This document shows positions 1-5,152 of a stretch of DNA of 9,242 bases, piece by piece (position 1 is the stretch's first letter; each line of letters begins with the position of its first letter). Both the position numbers and the translations under genes were made by a program. The notes below the pieces were generated by a model, which saw only the letters and a program-made list of their open reading frames with translations, had not been told where the DNA came from and ran no database searches. The stretch comes from Methanosarcinaceae archaeon (GTDB lineage: Archaea > Halobacteriota > Methanosarcinia > Methanosarcinales > Methanosarcinaceae). The stretch is taken from contig JAUWBW010000062.1 of NCBI GenBank assembly GCA_030609665.1, positions 1 to 9,242 of the forward strand, in the 5' to 3' direction.

Positions 1-1
1 A

Positions 2-589
2 AATCGCGCAGCCGATATTGGTGCGGATATGCTCATCACGCATCACACACTCATTTTCCATCCAATCACAGTGGTCACAAAACCACTTGCAAATTCCCTC
101 AAAATTGCTCTTGACAACAATATTTCACTCTACAGCATGCATACCAACTACGATAAAGTACAGGGCGGCGTGAACGATGTACTTGTAGATAGGCTTGGTC
201 TTGTCAATGTTGTTGAACTGGAACTTGGAAGAATAGGCGAAATTCCAGCATGTTCTACGGATACATTTGTAAAACATGTTTCAAAATCACTTAATACGCA
301 TGTACAATATGTCGGGGACAGGGATGATATCTCGCGCGTGATGGTAATCGGTGGCAGTGGTTTTCGTGCTGAATATCTTGACATAGCACAGGAGAATGAT
401 GTTGATGCATTCGTCTCCGGGGAACTAAAACATGATGTGATACGCGCCAGAGGTGATATTTCACTTATTGATGCGACACATTACGCGACCGAAAATCCGG
501 CAATGGAACACCTGTGCGGGCGTCTTTTGGATATGCTTGAGACGGATGTGGAATTCATTGACCACAATCCATTCATCAATGTTATGTGA
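2..589 (+). CDS. Nif3-like dinuclear metal-center protein (DUF34), 5' partial
   Basis: The 3' part of a Nif3/DUF34 protein. The reading frame is open to the left edge, so the start lies outside the window; 195 residues are visible against about 250 in the family. Metal-binding motifs of the family can be seen: THHTLIFHP near the start (the His pair is at bases 41-46), HTNYDKVQGGVND (the Asp is the usual ligand), and near the C-terminus DATHYATENPAME with the late His and Glu ligands. The family forms toroidal hexamers with two metal ions per subunit. It was once annotated as GTP cyclohydrolase type 2, but its physiological substrate is not settled, so that name should not be carried over. The ATG at bases 29-31 lies inside the conserved metal motif and is not a real start. 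The end overlaps the next small gene by 11 bases, which suggests translational coupling. The family call is strong; the reaction is unknown. Confidence 0.93.
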   Translation, partial: NRAADIGADMLITHHTLIFHPITVVTKPLANSLKIALDNNISLYSMHTNYDKVQGGVNDVLVDRLGLVNVVELELGRIGEIPACSTDTFVKHVSKSLNTHVQYVGDRDDISRVMVIGGSGFRAEYLDIAQENDVDAFVSGELKHDVIRARGDISLIDATHYATENPAMEHLCGRLLDMLETDVEFIDHNPFINVM

Positions 590-800
590 GGGATGTGGAT
601 TGGGAAAGGATGAAACTGACGATTCACACGACGTGGACGATGAAGAACTAGATCTGGATGAGTTGATGATGAAGCAACTTCATCAGCAGAGACGTCCTGT
701 ACATCGTCGCGGTGACGGCTATGAGCGCAAGCACATATATCGTGGTGCTGTGGTGAAGCAGGACAAAAATGATGATAATGATTCAGATAGCAATGACTGA
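579..800 (+). CDS. Small charged protein with N-terminal CxxC motif
   Basis: A 73-residue protein not recognised as a named family. It opens with MLCEGCG, a CxxC pair suited to binding a metal or forming a half zinc site. Next comes an acidic stretch (about residues 11-29, rich in Asp and Glu), a basic middle (about 33-62, QQRRPVHRR and YERKHIYR) and an acidic Asp/Asn/Ser tail. No membrane segment or signal peptide is seen. The frame stays open upstream to about base 453, but that part lies on top of the conserved end of the Nif3 gene. The ATG at 579, which overlaps the Nif3 stop out of frame, is the natural coupled start; no clear Shine-Dalgarno lies before it. The overlap implies co-expression with the Nif3 protein and perhaps a shared metal-related role, which is inference. 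The unusual composition leaves some doubt that it is translated. Confidence 0.6.
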   Translation: MLCEGCGLGKDETDDSHDVDDEELDLDELMMKQLHQQRRPVHRRGDGYERKHIYRGAVVKQDKNDDNDSDSND

Positions 801-819
801 ATCCTGTGATTCGAACATG

Positions 820-825
820 TTTTTT
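820..825 (+). terminator. Oligo-T stop between convergent genes
   Basis: A run of six T follows the small CxxC gene in the 30-base gap before the convergent aTrm56 stop codon. Archaeal RNA polymerase commonly terminates at such T runs without a hairpin. The assignment rests on position and base composition only. Confidence 0.4.
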
Positions 826-830
826 AAACC

Positions 831-1349
831 TTAAACAACACGTTTTCCGCGTTCCATTGGAACTATTGTCAACTCTGCACCCTCAAACTCCTTCTTGAGC
901 GGGTCATTTTCTGCGATCCTGTCCATTGTCAAGGCAACTGCTGCAACCTCGGAATGCGGCTGGTTCCCGACTGCGACGTTCCAGTCTGCCAGTTCGTACA
1001 TTCCGGCAGGCACTTTTTCAGCACCGACCACGATCATGAGTTTGTCACATCTTTTGATATCATCAACCGCATCCGGCAGGTTGATACCATACATGGACAG
1101 ATGACAGACCTTGCCGCCATCGTCTTTCCATTTTTTGATCTCATGCTTCCAATTGACATCATTCTTGACATAGAAATCCCCGCCCCACCTTTGAACAACA
1201 TCTTCGACATTGGATACAAGTTTTTTATCCTCGGATGCAAGCAACATACCCTCCGCACCAAGAGCCCGGGCTGTAAGCCCGACGTGTGTCGTTATCCTCT
1301 TATCGCGTTCAGGACGGTGTCCGATACGCAGTATAACTATTTTTCTCAT
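831..1349 (-). CDS. trm56: tRNA (cytidine(56)-2'-O)-methyltransferase, aTrm56
   Basis: A 172-residue archaeal SPOUT-class enzyme that methylates the 2'-OH of C56 in the T-loop of tRNAs using S-adenosylmethionine. It starts MRKIVILRIGHRPERDKRITTHVGLTARALGA, the typical opening of the family (Trm56/DUF127). The SAM-binding trefoil-knot region is visible at about residues 103-140, with LMIVVGAEKVP and then ADWNVAVGNQPHSEVAA. The length is typical. The frame runs on upstream to base 1616, but that part has no family similarity and lies over the tRNA-Trp gene on the other strand, so the ATG at 1347-1349 was chosen. There is no Shine-Dalgarno. A TATA-like TTTAATAGT is centred about 26 bases upstream, which fits a leaderless message. 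The gene is divergent from tRNA-Trp, itself a substrate, with C56 at base 1683. Confidence 0.95.
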   Translation of the reverse strand: MRKIVILRIGHRPERDKRITTHVGLTARALGAEGMLLASEDKKLVSNVEDVVQRWGGDFYVKNDVNWKHEIKKWKDDGGKVCHLSMYGINLPDAVDDIKRCDKLMIVVGAEKVPAGMYELADWNVAVGNQPHSEVAAVALTMDRIAENDPLKKEFEGAELTIVPMERGKRVV

Positions 1350-1370
1350 GGGAGATTGTAAATCTGCTAA

Positions 1371-1379
1371 ACTATTAAA
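1371..1379 (-). promoter_or_regulatory. TATA box for trm56, leaderless spacing
   Basis: On the minus strand the sequence reads TTTAATAGT, centred about 26 bases before the trm56 ATG. Archaeal transcription starts about 25 bases downstream of the TATA centre, which would put the first base at or next to the start codon. The missing ribosome binding site agrees with this. It is inferred from spacing alone. Confidence 0.45.
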
Positions 1380-1452
1380 TGGTTTGTCTTCAACACCATA
1401 ACCCGGCATAAACCAGCATCCATTACCACCCACCTCATCACTAATATTACCG

Positions 1453-1463
1453 CTAAATATATC
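1453..1463 (+). promoter_or_regulatory. TATA box for tRNA-Trp
   Basis: CTAAATATATC lies about 47 bases before the first base of tRNA-Trp. A start about 25 bases downstream gives a leader of roughly 20 bases for RNase P to remove. It is the best TATA-like match in the spacer between trm56 and the tRNA. Confidence 0.45.
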
Positions 1464-1505
1464 TTTGATAAGATGTATTGAACTGGTACTGCCCAATATG
1501 GATAT

Positions 1506-1700
1506 GGGGCTGTGGCCTAGCCCGGCATGGCGATGGGCTCCAGCGGATAAATGATGAACAACGGGTCTACTGAGATCTACCCGACGGGGTCGATCGGTGA
1601 GGAACCGTTGGAGCACTGATATGTGCTCACATAGAACACTGTCAAAAAGCAGTGGTTCGGAGAGACCCGTCGATCGTGAGTTCGAATCTCACCAGCCCCA
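1506..1700 (+). tRNA. tRNA-Trp (anticodon CCA), intron-containing
   Basis: All arms can be drawn by eye. The acceptor GGGGCTG (1506-1512) pairs with CAGCCCC (1693-1699), with discriminator A at 1700. The D-arm is 1515-1531 and the anticodon stem ATGGG (1533-1537) pairs with CCCGT (1666-1670). The loop is CTCCAG then A, with anticodon CCA at 1540-1542. The T-arm GTGAG-TTCGAAT-CTCAC spans 1676-1692. An intron of 121 bases (1544-1664) sits at the canonical 37/38 position, leaving a 74-base mature tRNA. The splice sites form a model bulge-helix-bulge. The central helix CTCC/GGAG (1538-1541 with 1659-1662) is flanked by three-base bulges 1542-1544 and 1663-1665, each cut after the second base. Inner pairing continues 1545-1548 with 1655-1658. 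The CCA tail is not encoded. Identity and splice sites are secure. Confidence 0.97.
1544..1664 (+). ncRNA. Box C/D guide RNA in the tRNA-Trp intron (targets C34 and C39)
   Basis: The intron contains box C ATGATGA (1551-1557), box D' CTGA (1570-1573), box C' TGAGGA (1598-1603) and box D CTGA (1616-1619). The D' guide (1561-1568) pairs over eight bases with 1663-1670. The fifth base before D' (G1565) meets C1666, tRNA position 39. The D guide (1605-1614) pairs over ten bases, one of them G-U, with 1537-1546. The fifth base before D (G1611) meets C1540, tRNA position 34. Both predictions follow the N+5 rule of archaeal C/D RNPs (L7Ae, Nop5, fibrillarin). Both guides also pair with two or three intron bases, so the unspliced precursor is the better target. 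The Haloferax tRNA-Trp intron is known to guide Cm34 and Um39; here residue 39 is C, so Cm39 is predicted. Confidence 0.93.
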
Positions 1701-1702
1701 CC

Positions 1703-1710
1703 TTTTTTTT
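1703..1710 (+). terminator. Oligo-T terminator of tRNA-Trp
   Basis: Eight T residues start two bases after the tRNA discriminator base. This is the usual archaeal intrinsic stop for tRNA genes. Confidence 0.75.
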
Positions 1711-1821
1711 ATTTCATTGAATCTGATTTACAGACTATGGTATGATTATAGATTACATTTCATCTGCTGATAAAATTAAAATTGATCGTATGTGTTTAGG
1801 TAATATTGACGCCGAGGCGAT

Positions 1822-1834
1822 CCGCCGTAGGCGG
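1822..1834. repeat. GC-rich palindrome, copy 1
   Basis: CCGCC and GGCGG form a five-base-pair stem around GTA. The motif ATCCGCCG plus its inverse recurs at 2004-2021, so the two may be members of one dispersed repeat family. Confidence 0.4.
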
Positions 1835-2005
1835 CGCATTCCCATACCACTGACGCGAACGATATGGGCGTTTTCGCGGCATTTCAACTTATAAAATAAA
1901 TGCAGGATACCGCAGCATAGTGTTTTTCATATTAGAATGTTATTAAAAATGTTCGGTTTTGTCTGATCGATTTAGATATACACACATTTTCATAATGATT
2001 GGAAT

Positions 2006-2021
2006 CCGCCGCCTGCGGCGG
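2006..2021. repeat. GC-rich palindrome, copy 2
   Basis: CCGCCG and CGGCGG form a six-base-pair stem around CCTG. Like copy 1, it is preceded by AT and stands out as a GC island in AT-rich DNA. Confidence 0.4.
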
Positions 2022-2095
2022 GTTGCTGCGTGGGGTCTAGCAATTTTGGCTGTGCATCGACATTTTATCGTAACCAGCTAAATCGATACAATTGA

Positions 2096-2446
2096 TCAAT
2101 CATTCCACCTAAACTCTTGCCAGTTATAATTTCTGATTTTTTGAAGTTCTTCTTGGTGAAAACCATTTTTATTATGGACATGGACATTAAGATACTCTAA
2201 AGTTTCAAAGAATCCACTTCCCAGAATACCTTTTTTATTCACTACAAGTGCGGAAAGAAAAGGTTCATTTCTCAACACGTTATACATCATTATGAGATCG
2301 AGCACTTTAGTTATTTTTTGTAAACTTTGTATGTTAGTGTCCAAACCACATAACTTTTCCATATGCCCATATGTAATCGCATCATTTGTGTGATCTATAA
2401 GGTAATTATAAACACTTTCGGCATTCAATTTAATTATATCACTCAA
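2096..2446 (-). CDS. Conserved uncharacterised protein, MGMT-like TYG motif, TTG start
   Basis: A 116-residue soluble protein of a small widespread family without an assigned function. Recognisable elements are ITYGHMEKLCGL (residues 24-35), similar to the TYGELA-type helix motif also found in the DNA-binding part of alkyltransferase-like proteins. Then come FLSALVVNKKGILGSGFF (63-80) and a tail WQEFRW (109-114) close to the FxxxxLxxVxxYW ending of relatives. The start is TTG at 2444-2446. A stop codon lies immediately upstream in frame, and GGTGGT sits five to six bases before the TTG as a ribosome binding site. The first internal ATG (residue 29) would cut the conserved motif. It runs in the same direction as the membrane gene upstream, across a 123-base gap. 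The DNA-related role is only a hint from the motif; family membership is by recall. Confidence 0.75.
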   Translation of the reverse strand: MSDIIKLNAESVYNYLIDHTNDAITYGHMEKLCGLDTNIQSLQKITKVLDLIMMYNVLRNEPFLSALVVNKKGILGSGFFETLEYLNVHVHNKNGFHQEELQKIRNYNWQEFRWND

Positions 2447-2569
2447 TTATACCACCATATTACAATTTTATTTTTTACTTATTATACATTTCAGTGCCCT
2501 ACTGGACATACATTATTAAATAATCATACATCTTTCCATGTAAATGTATTCACCAACAAATTAATGTCA

Positions 2570-2908
2570 TTACTTGTTCTTCCGTTCCTTCATGTATTCT
2601 GAAAAACCGGAATTGAGCAAGACCAGAATGCCACATACAAACGTGATGAATCCAAATTCCGCAGGGTAGATAAATTCACCTTTTAGTATCAACAGGATAC
2701 CAGTGTGCATCACGATTAAACCAACTAAAAATGCCGTAATCTGGCGTACTGCTACAGTTCCATAGTACACAGCAGAAGCAAACCATGTTCCGATCCCGAA
2801 ATAGATGAATGAACTCCCATCTTTTCCGCCCATATTCATTGCAATACCGGCAAATAGGAAAATGCCACCTAAAATTGCCAAAAAATGTTGTTTTTTCAAT
2901 CCTTTCAT
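2570..2908 (-). CDS. Small four-helix membrane protein, unknown function
   Basis: A 112-residue protein made almost wholly of membrane segments. Predicted helices lie at about residues 8-25, 32-52, 56-76 and 83-100. A short basic N-terminus (MKGLKKQ) and a basic C-terminus (YMKERKNK) suggest both ends lie in the cytoplasm. A Gly/Asn/Asp loop (MNMGGKDGSS) separates helices 1 and 2. No catalytic or transport motif is seen and no family is recognised. The ATG at 2906-2908 is preceded by AGGTTG about seven bases upstream, a weak ribosome binding site. The neighbours give no clear functional link. Confidence 0.75.
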   Translation of the reverse strand: MKGLKKQHFLAILGGIFLFAGIAMNMGGKDGSSFIYFGIGTWFASAVYYGTVAVRQITAFLVGLIVMHTGILLILKGEFIYPAEFGFITFVCGILVLLNSGFSEYMKERKNK

Positions 2909-3010
2909 AATAGCAACCTGTCAACCCATCAATATCAATTGGCACCCTATTTGGCTATTATATTATTAATATTTGTGGAATGCATTTCAAATTTTGTCAA
3001 GTCCTTCATT

Positions 3011-3036
3011 TGCAGCCTGCAGACACTGAGGCTGCA
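3011..3036. other. 8-bp hairpin in the spacer upstream of the membrane gene
   Basis: TGCAGCCT (3011-3018) and AGGCTGCA (3029-3036) form a perfect eight-base-pair stem with a ten-base loop. It lies between the stop of the minus-strand winged-helix gene and the start of the membrane gene. It may be the terminator or processing stem of the former, but no T run follows on the minus strand. Confidence 0.35.
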
Positions 3037-3119
3037 CTGGGTCGAATGGTTCTATATATTTTATGAATGGAAGGAGGTGGCATTTGAGCCTCTTGTGTTG
3101 CCACATAACAAGATGAAAC

Positions 3120-3419
3120 TTACAATTTAAATAAAATATGTAATCCTGAATATACATTATCGCGTAGTTTTTTTGCCAATTCCTCTGCGATTTTTTTGCC
3201 TTGTGCATTTAAGGAATAGTTTTCATTTCGATAACGACGCAAAAGACCTTTGCTAATTAGACTTTTTATTGTTTTTTTCAGATTTATGTGATATTGTTGA
3301 GGTAATTTCTTTCGAATCGTAGCTTCATTAATGTTTTTATGTTGCGATACATGAAGCCTTCCTAAAAGTTCAAGAATCTTTATTTCATCTTCTGTTAAAT
3401 CGACTTCAACATCACTCAT
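3120..3419 (-). CDS. Winged-helix DNA-binding protein
   Basis: A 99-residue protein with one winged-helix fold. Helix 1 is LTEDEIKILELLGRLHV (residues 8-24). The helix-turn-helix covers about 29-60 (NINEATIRKKLP, then INLKKTIKSLISKGLLRRY), and the wing is YRNENYSLNAQGKKIAEEL (63-81). Such single-domain proteins are abundant in Methanosarcina relatives and are taken to be transcription regulators; ligand and targets are unknown. The frame extends upstream to base 3479, adding a hydrophobic stretch (MVFSLFACVIVISILFNY). However, the ATG at 3417-3419 starts right before the conserved helix and has a TATA-like ATAGTTATATCC (3441-3452) at near-leaderless distance. That sequence would lie inside the longer version. 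An alternative is a membrane-tethered regulator using the longer start. It is divergent from another winged-helix gene. Confidence 0.75.
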   Translation of the reverse strand: MSDVEVDLTEDEIKILELLGRLHVSQHKNINEATIRKKLPQQYHINLKKTIKSLISKGLLRRYRNENYSLNAQGKKIAEELAKKLRDNVYSGLHILFKL

Positions 3420-3440
3420 GGCACAATAATTGAATAAGAT

Positions 3441-3452
3441 GGATATAACTAT
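3441..3452 (-). promoter_or_regulatory. TATA box for the minus-strand winged-helix gene
   Basis: The minus strand reads ATAGTTATATCC, centred about 28 bases before the ATG at 3419. This predicts a leader of only a few bases, matching the lack of a ribosome binding site. Confidence 0.4.
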
Positions 3453-3490
3453 GACGCAAGCGAAAAGACTAAAAACCAATACTTATGTTT

Positions 3491-3501
3491 ATTAATTATA
3501 C
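3491..3501 (+). promoter_or_regulatory. TATA box for the regulator-aroK-aroQ-purE unit
   Basis: ATTAATTATAC is centred about 40 bases before the ATG at 3536. A start near base 3521 would leave a 15-base leader that contains the AGGAG ribosome binding site at 3526-3530. It lies about 50 bases from the opposite-facing promoter of the divergent winged-helix gene. Confidence 0.45.
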
Positions 3502-3535
3502 CTTATAGATTAAAGAGTGTACCATAGGAGCGAAT

Positions 3536-3925
3536 ATGTCGGTATTATCGGAACTTTTTGGAAACTGTCCGCAAATGAAGATCATTGAAACTTTTGCAGA
3601 AAACTACAATGACAAATTATATGCTGCAGATATAGTGCGAATGACAGATGTGCATAAAGCAACGGTTCATTCACACTTAAATAAACTACTAAGCGAAGGC
3701 TTAATTGTAAAAAAAGAAAAAATTGGAAATATCCAATTGTATCAACTTAATTTTGATAATCCGAAAGCAAAAATGATCTTAATGCTGGAAAGTTATATTG
3801 TTTCAGAGCGTCTTGAAAAATTGATCCTGGAAGATGCCGAAAATGAAACTGATGTGGCAACTTCAAAAATATCGATCTCTGAATCAGTTGCTTCGAATAC
3901 TTCCGAGCAGGTAAACGCCTTGTAG
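3536..3925 (+). CDS. Winged-helix (ArsR/TrmB-like) transcription regulator
   Basis: A 129-residue protein. The N-terminus MSVLSELFGNCPQMKIIETF is typical of a regulator family common in Methanosarcinales. The helix-turn-helix follows at about residues 28-58 (LYAADIVRMT, then ATVHSHLNKLLSEGLI), and the wing is KKEKIGNIQLYQLN (59-72). A helix at 75-99 could mediate dimerisation. Residues 100-129 form an acidic, Ser/Thr-rich, probably disordered tail. The start is supported by AGGAG five bases before the ATG. The stop lies 22 bases before the shikimate kinase start, and no properly spaced separate promoter is seen in that gap, so the two are probably co-transcribed. It may regulate its own operon, but no target site was identified. 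No metal-binding Cys cluster or other effector site was recognised. Confidence 0.82.
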   Translation: MSVLSELFGNCPQMKIIETFAENYNDKLYAADIVRMTDVHKATVHSHLNKLLSEGLIVKKEKIGNIQLYQLNFDNPKAKMILMLESYIVSERLEKLILEDAENETDVATSKISISESVASNTSEQVNAL

Positions 3926-3947
3926 TTATAAAACAGGATAGACCAAA

Positions 3948-4820
3948 ATGACACTAACAGGACACGCCTATGCTCTGGGAGCAGGAACAATAATAAACGC
4001 CATTTCCACTTGGAAAGGCGCAGCGTTTGGGATTGACCTTAAGACATTTGCTGATGTCGAACTTTCAGAAAGCACATCGTCCATTCGGGGTTCCATAGAG
4101 GGCATGCCGGATGGGGATACCACCCTTATCGAAAGGTCGGTTGAACTTGTGCTCGATCACTTCGACATGAAAATGGGCGGTACGGTGACAACAAGAAGTG
4201 AAGTTCCACTCGCTCGTGGATTAAAGAGCAGCAGTGCGGCTGCAAATGCAACGGTTCTTGCAACACTTGATGCGATCGGTGAGTCCATGGAACCACTTGA
4301 TACGGTGCGGATCGGTGTACAGGCTTCAAAGGAAGCAGGGGTTACGATCACAGGCGCTTTTGATGATGCATGTGCATCATTCTTTGGCGGTGTCGTTGTT
4401 ACCGACAACAAGGAGATGCAGCTCATAAAGAGAGTGAAACGCGAGATGGATGTCCTTATTTTTGCACCTGATAAAAAAGCATTCAGCGCACAAACGGATG
4501 TTTCCCGTTCAAAACTTGTTGCACCATGGGTGGATATTGCTTATGACCTTGCACTTGATGGTGAATACGAGCGTGCGATGACATTGAATGGATTTCTCTA
4601 CTGCGGTGCACTTGGATTTGATACAGAACCCATGATGCAAGCCCTTGAACTTGGGGTTGAAGGCGTCAGTCTTTCGGGCACGGGTCCGGCATATACTGCA
4701 CTTGTTGAAAATGATAAGGTTGACATTCTCAAGGATGCATGGGAAAACTCCGGTGTAAGCGGAAATGTGATAAGGACAAAGATCAATAATGAAGGTGCAA
4801 TGCGCCTAAATGACAGTTAA
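3948..4820 (+). CDS. aroK: Archaeal shikimate kinase (GHMP kinase family)
   Basis: A 290-residue GHMP-superfamily kinase that phosphorylates shikimate to shikimate 3-phosphate with ATP, the fifth step of the shikimate pathway. Archaea use this homoserine-kinase-related enzyme in place of the bacterial P-loop AroK. Visible motifs are the N-terminal GHAYALGAGTIINAI (residues 5-19), the ATP-binding PLARGLKSSSAAANA (87-101), the substrate-side TGAFDDACASFFGG (135-148) and the third GHMP motif SLSGTGPAY (241-249). Length is normal for the archaeal family. The ATG at 3948 has a weak AGGAT about nine bases upstream, and the protein begins right at the conserved N-terminus. It is followed 14 bases later by chorismate mutase, so two enzymes of aromatic amino-acid synthesis sit together. 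No defect is seen. Confidence 0.96.
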   Translation: MTLTGHAYALGAGTIINAISTWKGAAFGIDLKTFADVELSESTSSIRGSIEGMPDGDTTLIERSVELVLDHFDMKMGGTVTTRSEVPLARGLKSSSAAANATVLATLDAIGESMEPLDTVRIGVQASKEAGVTITGAFDDACASFFGGVVVTDNKEMQLIKRVKREMDVLIFAPDKKAFSAQTDVSRSKLVAPWVDIAYDLALDGEYERAMTLNGFLYCGALGFDTEPMMQALELGVEGVSLSGTGPAYTALVENDKVDILKDAWENSGVSGNVIRTKINNEGAMRLNDS

Positions 4821-4834
4821 ACAACGGTGAGTCC

Positions 4835-5122
4835 ATGACTAAACTTGAAGAAGTACGTAAAGAACTCCAGCACATAGATGTTGAGATAATCTCGCTTATC
4901 GAAAAACGTGTGAAATTGGCTGAAAAGGTATTGGAAGCAAAAAAGCATATTGACAAGTCCATCAATGACGAAGATCAGAACCAGGTTGTCCTGAATCGTA
5001 CAGTCAATGAAGCCACTGAACGAAATCTCGATACGGGTGCCATTAAAGAGATATACAAAATACTTATACAAATGAATATTGACCGCCAGCATGAGTTGAG
5101 TGGTGAAGGTAATCTACCGTAA
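4835..5122 (+). CDS. aroQ: Chorismate mutase, AroQ class
   Basis: A 95-residue all-helical enzyme that rearranges chorismate to prephenate for phenylalanine and tyrosine synthesis. It works as a domain-swapped dimer in this class. By comparison with the E. coli mutase domain, the active-site residues R8, R25, K36 and D45 are present, and Q85 occupies the late catalytic Gln position in NIDRQHEL. The E. coli Arg51-Glu52 pair appears as Gln48-Asn49 in INDEDQNQ, a variation I recall in archaeal and some other AroQ proteins. It is free-standing, not fused to prephenate dehydratase or dehydrogenase. GGTGAG (4826-4831) is a good ribosome binding site for the ATG at 4835. It is 14 bases after aroK and about 30 before purE. 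Confidence 0.93.
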   Translation: MTKLEEVRKELQHIDVEIISLIEKRVKLAEKVLEAKKHIDKSINDEDQNQVVLNRTVNEATERNLDTGAIKEIYKILIQMNIDRQHELSGEGNLP

Positions 5123-5152
5123 TAACATTCAAAGAACATGGGGAATAACAAA

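Larger units (their letters stand above)
1711..2095. other. Gene-free stretch with GC-rich structured segments
   Basis: No credible coding region is seen in these 385 bases. Most of the stretch is AT-rich, but 1810-1880 and 2005-2035 are sharply GC-rich and self-complementary. This contrast often marks structured RNA or dispersed palindromes in AT-rich archaeal genomes. At 1841-1878 two helices compete: CCCATA with TATGGG (1841-1846/1863-1868) and CGCGAA with TTCGCG (1854-1859/1873-1878). Together they interlock like a pseudoknot. A TATA-like TTATAAAATA lies near 1889-1898. No known RNA family was recognised. Confidence 0.4.

Noticed and set aside
453..578. Longer start for the CxxC protein
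   Set aside because: It lies in another frame over the conserved C-terminal metal motif of the Nif3 gene. The overlapping ATG at 579 fits the usual coupled arrangement.
954..1361. Plus-strand open frame opposite aTrm56
   Set aside because: It is antisense to a well-recognised gene and matches no family; composition effects explain it.
1350..1616. Upstream extension of the aTrm56 reading frame to 261 residues
   Set aside because: The extra part has no family similarity, runs antisense through the tRNA-Trp gene and spans the likely trm56 promoter. The family begins at MRKIVILRIGHRP.
2885..3208. Open frames on both strands in the spacer between the membrane gene and the winged-helix gene
   Set aside because: They overlap real genes at their ends, lack start signals that fit, and show no recognisable protein motif.
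3420..3479. Longer, hydrophobic N-terminus for the minus-strand winged-helix protein
   Set aside because: The near-leaderless TATA box would lie inside it. A membrane-tethered form cannot be fully ruled out and is mentioned in the feature.
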